Positions 60,036 through 64,000 of a stretch of DNA of 64,000 bases are shown here, in pieces. The notes below the pieces were generated by a model that did no database searches, was not told the origin of the DNA, and worked only from the letters and a program-made list of their open reading frames with translations. The DNA lies in the NCBI RefSeq assembly GCF_044904705.1, contig NZ_JADIKL010000008.1, positions 124,001 through 188,000 of the forward strand. The letters are read 5' to 3'. Position 1 is the stretch's first letter, and every line of letters begins with the position of its first letter. The translations under genes and the position numbers were made by a program. The DNA is from Rhodanobacter_A agri (lineage in GTDB: Bacteria; Pseudomonadota; Gammaproteobacteria; Xanthomonadales; Rhodanobacteraceae).

Positions 60036-61064
60036 ATGTCCGATTCCGAACTGCCTTTTGCCCACGGCACAACACCGCCACTGACCGCGCGCTTGCGCAG
60101 CACTCCCGAAGATTTCGTGGTCGAGGAAATCCTGGGCTACGACGCCGACGGCAGCGGGGAGCATGCGCTGCTATGGGTGGAGAAGCGCGGCGCGAACACC
60201 GACTGGGTGGCGCGCGAGCTGGCGAAGTTCGCCGGTGTGCCGCCGCTGGCGATGGGCTACGCGGGTCTCAAGGATCGCCACGCGGTGACGCGCCAGGCTT
60301 TCACCGTGCAACTCGCGGGCAAGCCCGATCCGGACTGGTCCGCATTTCCGCATGCGGAGGTGAAAGTGCTGGCCGCCACGCGGCACAGCCGCAAGCTCAA
60401 GCGCGGTGCGCTGCGCGGCAATCGTTTCGTGCTGGTGCTGCGCGAGGCGCAGGGCGATCGCGGCCATGCGGAACAGGTGTTGACCGCTATCGCCGCGCGT
60501 GGGGTGCCCAATTATTTTGGCGAGCAACGCTTCGGCCGCGAAGGCGGCAACCTGGCACAGGCGCGGGCGATGTTCGCGGGGCGCCGGGTGGATCGCGACA
60601 AGCGCGGTTTTCTGCTCTCCGCTGCGCGTTCGCAGATCTTCAACAGCGTGCTCGCCGCCCGCGTCGAGCGCGCCGCGTGGGACGCGCCGCTGGATGGCGA
60701 AATCTGGTCGCTGGCCGGCTCGCGATCGTGGTTCGGACCGGAGCCGTACAGCGACGTGCTGGCCGAGCGCCTGGCGCGCGGCGACATCCATCCCTCCGGC
60801 CCGTTGTGGGGGCAGGGCGAACCGCCTGCCACCGGCGAGGCCGGGGCACTGGAGCGCGAAGTCGCCGCTGCCCACGAAGACCTGGCGCAAGGCATCGCCG
60901 CTGCGCGCATGGATCAGGAGCGCCGCCCGCTGCGCCTGCTGCCGAAGGACCTGCGCTGGCGTTGGCTGGCCGACGATGCGCTGGAGTTGTCGTTCGAGCT
61001 GCCCGCCGGCGCCTACGCTACGGTCGTGGCGCGCGAGGTGGCTGCTTCGTCACTTGCGGTGTGA
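60036..61064 (+). CDS. truD: tRNA pseudouridine(13) synthase TruD
   Basis: Isomerises uridine 13 of tRNA-Glu to pseudouridine. The 342 residues have the N-terminal TPEDFVVEEILGYDADGSGEHALLWVEKRGANT block, the catalytic aspartate in MGYAGLKDRHAVTRQ, and the TruD signature GVPNYFGEQRFGREGGNL. The inserted TruD domain (LAGSRSWFGPEP) is present. The order ispD-ispF-truD-surE is a gammaproteobacterial conserved block; here an MFS/MerR pair and an Smr gene have been inserted before surE. The 3' end overlaps the MFS gene by 15 bases. Confidence 0.97.
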   Translation: MSDSELPFAHGTTPPLTARLRSTPEDFVVEEILGYDADGSGEHALLWVEKRGANTDWVARELAKFAGVPPLAMGYAGLKDRHAVTRQAFTVQLAGKPDPDWSAFPHAEVKVLAATRHSRKLKRGALRGNRFVLVLREAQGDRGHAEQVLTAIAARGVPNYFGEQRFGREGGNLAQARAMFAGRRVDRDKRGFLLSAARSQIFNSVLAARVERAAWDAPLDGEIWSLAGSRSWFGPEPYSDVLAERLARGDIHPSGPLWGQGEPPATGEAGALEREVAAAHEDLAQGIAAARMDQERRPLRLLPKDLRWRWLADDALELSFELPAGAYATVVAREVAASSLAV

Positions 61065-62312
61065 CCGCTGGCGATCACCGCTGGCGTTCGGTGCGGCCCC
61101 ATGCCCGAGCGCTATCCAGAGAGCGAGTATCATCATTCCTGCCGCCAGCAGGAAGGTCATCCGCATCCCCGCAGCGATGGCAACAGCGTTTGCATTGCTG
61201 AATGCTTTGGTGCCGATGCCGAAAGCGAAGACGGCGCCCATAACGGATGCGCCGGTGATCAAACCGATGTTGCGCGACAGGCCGAGCAAGCCGGAGACGG
61301 TGCCGCGTCGGTCGATGGGGACGTTTGCCAGTGCGGCAGTATTGTTGGCGGCCTGGAAGAGCTGATAGCCCGGCGTCAGGACGATGATGGAAAGTACGTA
61401 GCCGATGACGCCGATCATGTTTGGGATGATCGCCAAAAGGAGCGTCCCGGCAACCATGAGGGCAAGCCCGAGAGCGAGCACGGTGCCACTTCCGTGGGCA
61501 TCGACGAGCCGCCCTGAGGGAACGCCGCTGACGATGGAGATCACGGGGCCGATCGCCATGACGAACCCGACCTGCGCTGCCTTCAGGCCGAGACCGAGGC
61601 TGAGGTAGAAGGGGCCGACCACCAGTGTTGTCATCATCACCGCGGCAACCAGGAGATTGACGACGAGATTGGGTACGAGGTTCCGGTTCAGCACCGGCTG
61701 CTGGTTTGTCGAAGATCGTTTTCTTTGACCAAAGGCATCCGGCAGCGTCACGTAGGCAAGAATCAAGGCGACGGCTCCCAGCGGGAACTGAATCCAGAAG
61801 ATGCCGCGCCATCCCGTCGCCGGGATCAGCAGCCCTCCGAGCGACGGGCCGAGTGCCGTTCCTAGCGCCGATACGGTTCCCAGCAAGCCCATGGCTCGTC
61901 CCACACGCGTTTCGGTGGCGGTCTCACGCATGAAGGCCATGGAGAGTGTCATCAGAAAGGCCGCGCCGATGCCCTGGAGCGTCCTGAAGCCGATCAGGAG
62001 CCAAAGGTTCGACGCTACGCTGCACAGCAGTGAAGCAGCCGCAAACAATCCCAGACCCGCCATGAGCATGGGCTTCAACCCGTGCCTGTCTCCAAGCTGG
62101 CCGGCAACGATGACCGAAATCGTCAGGGCTGCGAGATAAGCGACGACGACCGCCTGCACCTGCGCGAACGGTGCGGAAAACGTTTCGGCCAGCGTCGGCA
62201 GCGCGATATTGGCGATGCTGGTTCCTAGCGATGCGAGCAGCATCGATAGCGCCAGCGTGGCCGTGATGGCTGACTGTCTCTTTTCCGATACGCGCGCTTC
62301 TGCCTGTTCCAT
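61050..62312 (-). CDS. MFS drug-efflux transporter (DHA-type)
   Basis: Proton-antiport efflux pump of 420 residues with about 12-14 helices, DHA2-like. Helix 1 begins TATLALSMLLASLGTSIANIALPTLAETF. The A-loop between helices 2 and 3 is AGQLGDRHGLKPMLMAG, and motif C in helix 5 is LGTVSALGTALGPSLGGLLI. The sequence looks slightly less GC-rich than its neighbours. It is divergent from a MerR-type regulator with a SoxR-type operator between, and with that gene interrupts the truD-surE block, so the pair was probably acquired. Substrate is unknown. Confidence 0.9.
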   Translation of the reverse strand: MEQAEARVSEKRQSAITATLALSMLLASLGTSIANIALPTLAETFSAPFAQVQAVVVAYLAALTISVIVAGQLGDRHGLKPMLMAGLGLFAAASLLCSVASNLWLLIGFRTLQGIGAAFLMTLSMAFMRETATETRVGRAMGLLGTVSALGTALGPSLGGLLIPATGWRGIFWIQFPLGAVALILAYVTLPDAFGQRKRSSTNQQPVLNRNLVPNLVVNLLVAAVMMTTLVVGPFYLSLGLGLKAAQVGFVMAIGPVISIVSGVPSGRLVDAHGSGTVLALGLALMVAGTLLLAIIPNMIGVIGYVLSIIVLTPGYQLFQAANNTAALANVPIDRRGTVSGLLGLSRNIGLITGASVMGAVFAFGIGTKAFSNANAVAIAAGMRMTFLLAAGMMILALWIALGHGAAPNASGDRQRSHRK

Positions 62313-62348
62313 CGTGCTGCCCTCTTGCCGGAATTTCGGTTCGGGAGC

Positions 62349-62379
62349 AGGCTACGACTTCAAGTCAACTTGAGGTCAA
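62349..62379 (-). promoter_or_regulatory. MerR-type promoter of the MFS gene with SoxR-like box
   Basis: On the minus strand TTGACC (62374-62379) and TAGCCT (62349-62354) are separated by 19 bases, the elongated spacer of MerR-activated promoters. The spacer holds CTTCAAGTCAACTTGAGG (62358-62375 on +), matching the E. coli soxbox CCTCAAGTTAACTTGAGG at 16 of 18 bases. The divergent regulator gene starts at 62382. Confidence 0.8.
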
Positions 62380-62381
62380 GC

Positions 62382-62810
62382 ATGAGATACCTGGATATAG
62401 GGGCGGTCTCGGCAAGGAGCGGAATCAAGCCTTCGGCGCTGCGCCATTACGAGGCAGTCGGGCTGATTGCATCGGTTTCGCGGCATGGGCTGCGCAGGCA
62501 ATTCCTGCCCGAGGTGCTTTTGCAGCTCAAGTTGGTTTCCATGGGCAAATCGGCCGGATTTTCGCTCGAAGAGATCGCCGGCATGTTCGGCAAGAACGGC
62601 CTGCCGGATCTGCCGCGCGCTGCGCTCCACCAGAAGGCCGACGAGATTGACCGGCAAATCCGCGAGCTGATGGCGCTGCGCAATACGCTCCGGCATGTCG
62701 CCGATTGCTCTGCGCCCTCGCATATGGAGTGCCCGACGTTTCGGAGGCTGGTGAACGTGGCGGGCAGACGCAGCGGAAAGCACACGGACTCGAAACGAGG
62801 GTTGGCCTGA
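62382..62810 (+). CDS. MerR-family regulator (SoxR-like, two cysteines)
   Basis: A 142-residue regulator. The helix-turn-helix MRYLDIGAVSARSGIKPSALRHYEAVGLI and wing (HGLRRQFLPEVLLQLKLV) are typical of the SoxR branch, followed by a dimerisation helix and ADCSAPSHMECPTFRRL. SoxR needs four cysteines for its [2Fe-2S] cluster; only two are here, eight residues apart, at the places of SoxR Cys122 and Cys130. It may sense redox through a disulphide or a different ligand. The start at 62382 (MRYL) replaces an earlier TTG that would run through the operator. It likely activates the divergent MFS pump. Confidence 0.88.
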   Translation: MRYLDIGAVSARSGIKPSALRHYEAVGLIASVSRHGLRRQFLPEVLLQLKLVSMGKSAGFSLEEIAGMFGKNGLPDLPRAALHQKADEIDRQIRELMALRNTLRHVADCSAPSHMECPTFRRLVNVAGRRSGKHTDSKRGLA

Positions 62811-62954
62811 GATAGCGGGTGTATCCAATCGCGGATGCCGTCGGCAGGATGCGAGCCTCGAAACAATGGATCAAGAGTCGATTGCTCCGCCCGCGCGGGC
62901 GACGGTTCCGCAAAGAGCAAGAGCGCGGTGCCTGGTGGGTCCGTAGTGCCTTTC

Positions 62955-63500
62955 TCAGCTCTTGAGCAATACGATCACCGCGCCCGTACCGCCTTGCGCC
63001 GGCCGCGCGGAAGCGAACGCCACCACGTCATCGCGCCGGCGCAGCAAGCGGTCGGTGAGCGCCTTCAGCACCGGGCCGGCAGCCTTCGAACGCAGGCCTT
63101 TGCCGTGGATGATGCGCACGCAATGCAAGCCGTGCTGCTTCGCTTCGGCCAGGAAGCTGGCGATGGAGGCTTGCGCGGCGGCGGCGTTCATCTGGTGCAG
63201 GTCGATTTCGTCTTGCACGCTGAACTGCCCGCGTTTCAGCTGGCGCAGCAGCTTTGGCGGGTAACCCTCGCGCAGATAGCCCAGTTCCTCGCCCACCTCG
63301 AGCACGGCCGGATCGAAGGCCATTTCCAGCAATTCGCCTGGCACGGCGGCTTCGTCGGCCTCGAACATGCGTGGCCGCGGTTCGGGCTTCGGCGTGGGCG
63401 GCGGCGCTGCGACTGGATCGATGCGACGCACCTCGCCGATCGCCTCGCGGAACAGGCGGGCGTCGTCTGCGCTGATCGAGGTGGGCGGGCGGCGTTTCAT
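62955..63500 (-). CDS. Smr-domain protein (endonuclease-like)
   Basis: A 181-residue protein with a C-terminal Smr domain: DEIDLHQMNAAAAQASIASFL (the DLH motif) and VRIIHGKGLRSKAAGPVLKALTDRLL (HGKG). The N-terminal half is a proline-rich linker (VAAPPPTPKPEPRPRMF) and a region found in SmrA/SmrB (FDPAVLEVGEELGYLREGYPPKLLRQLKRGQF). Smr proteins of this type cleave mRNA at collided ribosomes; the layout here fits SmrB. It is convergent with the MerR gene and divergent from surE. Confidence 0.9.
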   Translation of the reverse strand: MKRRPPTSISADDARLFREAIGEVRRIDPVAAPPPTPKPEPRPRMFEADEAAVPGELLEMAFDPAVLEVGEELGYLREGYPPKLLRQLKRGQFSVQDEIDLHQMNAAAAQASIASFLAEAKQHGLHCVRIIHGKGLRSKAAGPVLKALTDRLLRRRDDVVAFASARPAQGGTGAVIVLLKS

Positions 63501-63802
63501 GTCCCGATGCTAGGGGCTCGGGCGGCAGAAATCATCTGGCTGCAATGCCTGCTGTGCCGCGCACATTTTCGCTCTGTTGGCTCCGTAGAACCCCTACGGG
63601 GCGGCGAACCGTCGAAAACCCCCATCCCGCGGCGAGCCTTTCGCTTCGAAGGTTTCTACCGCCCAGGCTCCTGGCAAACGGCAGGGCGCCGCGCGTGCTC
63701 CCGATCCGTGAAACCGCGGGTTCGCTCCGGTAAACTCGGGTGGTTACAGGGGGCGTACGCCACGCATGGCGATGTGCCGCGGTCGACTCAACACGGATCA
63801 GC
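63501..63802. other. Divergent region between the Smr gene and surE
   Basis: 302 bases with no supported gene. A small hairpin CCGTAG-AACCC-CTACGG lies at 63583-63599. Both promoters should be here; TAAACT near 63731 could be a -10 for surE. Confidence 0.4.
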
Positions 63803-64000
63803 ATGCGAGTTCTTGTCAGCAACGACGATGGCGTGGATGCGAAAGGCATTCACGTGCTTGCCGAGCGTCTCGGCGAGGTAGGCGAAGTGACGGTGGTGGC
63901 GCCTGATCGCGACCGTTCCGGCGCCAGCAATTCGCTGACCCTGGACGCTCCGCTGCGCGTGCTGCACATGGAGGACGGCCGCTACCGTGTCGCCGGTACG
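63803..64000 (+). CDS. surE: 5'-nucleotidase / exopolyphosphatase SurE (3' end cut by window)
   Basis: Start of the survival protein SurE, a metal-dependent nucleoside-monophosphate phosphatase. The visible 66 residues open MRVLVSNDDGVDAKGIHVLAE, with the metal-binding Asp-Asp pair in SNDDG, and continue VTVVAPDRDRSGASNSLTLD, whose S-G-A-S-N residues complete the site. The gene runs off the window at base 64000. In related genomes surE is followed by pcm and nlpD. Confidence 0.97.
   Translation, partial: MRVLVSNDDGVDAKGIHVLAERLGEVGEVTVVAPDRDRSGASNSLTLDAPLRVLHMEDGRYRVAGT

Overview
The window is a GC-rich (roughly two-thirds G+C by eye) chromosomal segment of a gammaproteobacterium, most likely Rhodanobacteraceae/Xanthomonadaceae (Dyella, Rhodanobacter, Luteibacter or Frateuria type). 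This is inferred from gene order and content: trpB-trpA-accD, a TrpR-like gene fused into a complete hisGDCBHAFIE operon, a Tat-exported HiPIP, cyoABCD, and the pyrG-kdsA-eno-ftsB-ispD-ispF-truD-surE series. TAGAAT/TAAAAT-type -10 elements are common. I see no rRNA, tRNA, IS element, prophage or CRISPR array.

Layout. 1-3200: end of the tryptophan operon, accD, then a terminator and a cluster of DnaA-box-like sequences. 3250-9900: PAP2 phosphatase and glycosyltransferase, gltX, a zinc-homeostasis block (zur, a MerC-like protein behind a Zur-box-like palindrome, a CDF exporter) and ribosomal protein bTHX. 9960-17425: the his operon led by a TrpR/YerC-like regulator whose start lies on a TrpR-like operator. 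17430-28560: C13 peptidase, methionine salvage genes mtnBDC, HiPIP, two APC permeases, NUDIX, 3-hydroxyanthranilate dioxygenase, an esterase and parE.

28640-48220 is the accessory and most interesting region. It holds a signalling cluster: an orphan CHASE2 membrane protein, a LysM-FecR surface protein, a hybrid histidine kinase, two RcsB-like response regulators and a MASE1 sensor with a degenerate kinase core. Beside it are a secreted S8 protease, a cysteine-repeat secreted protein, a PD-(D/E)XK-like protein and a complete chaperone-usher pilus operon (subunit, chaperone, usher, tip adhesin). Three copies of a ~215-base intergenic element occur here: before and after the second regulator, and upstream of the pilus operon. 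Each has an RcsB-box-like motif and, 183-184 bases further on, a hairpin ending in CCTGTCGGG. My working model is that the kinase/regulator cluster drives these elements as small RNAs or leaders and, through them or directly, surface behaviour such as pili. That model is inference; the repeats and their spacing are read from the sequence.

48420-64000 returns to core genes: an aminopeptidase P, the cytochrome bo3 operon, pyrG-kdsA-eno-ftsB-ispD-ispF-truD, a divergent MFS pump/MerR regulator pair with a SoxR-type operator, an Smr protein and the start of surE.
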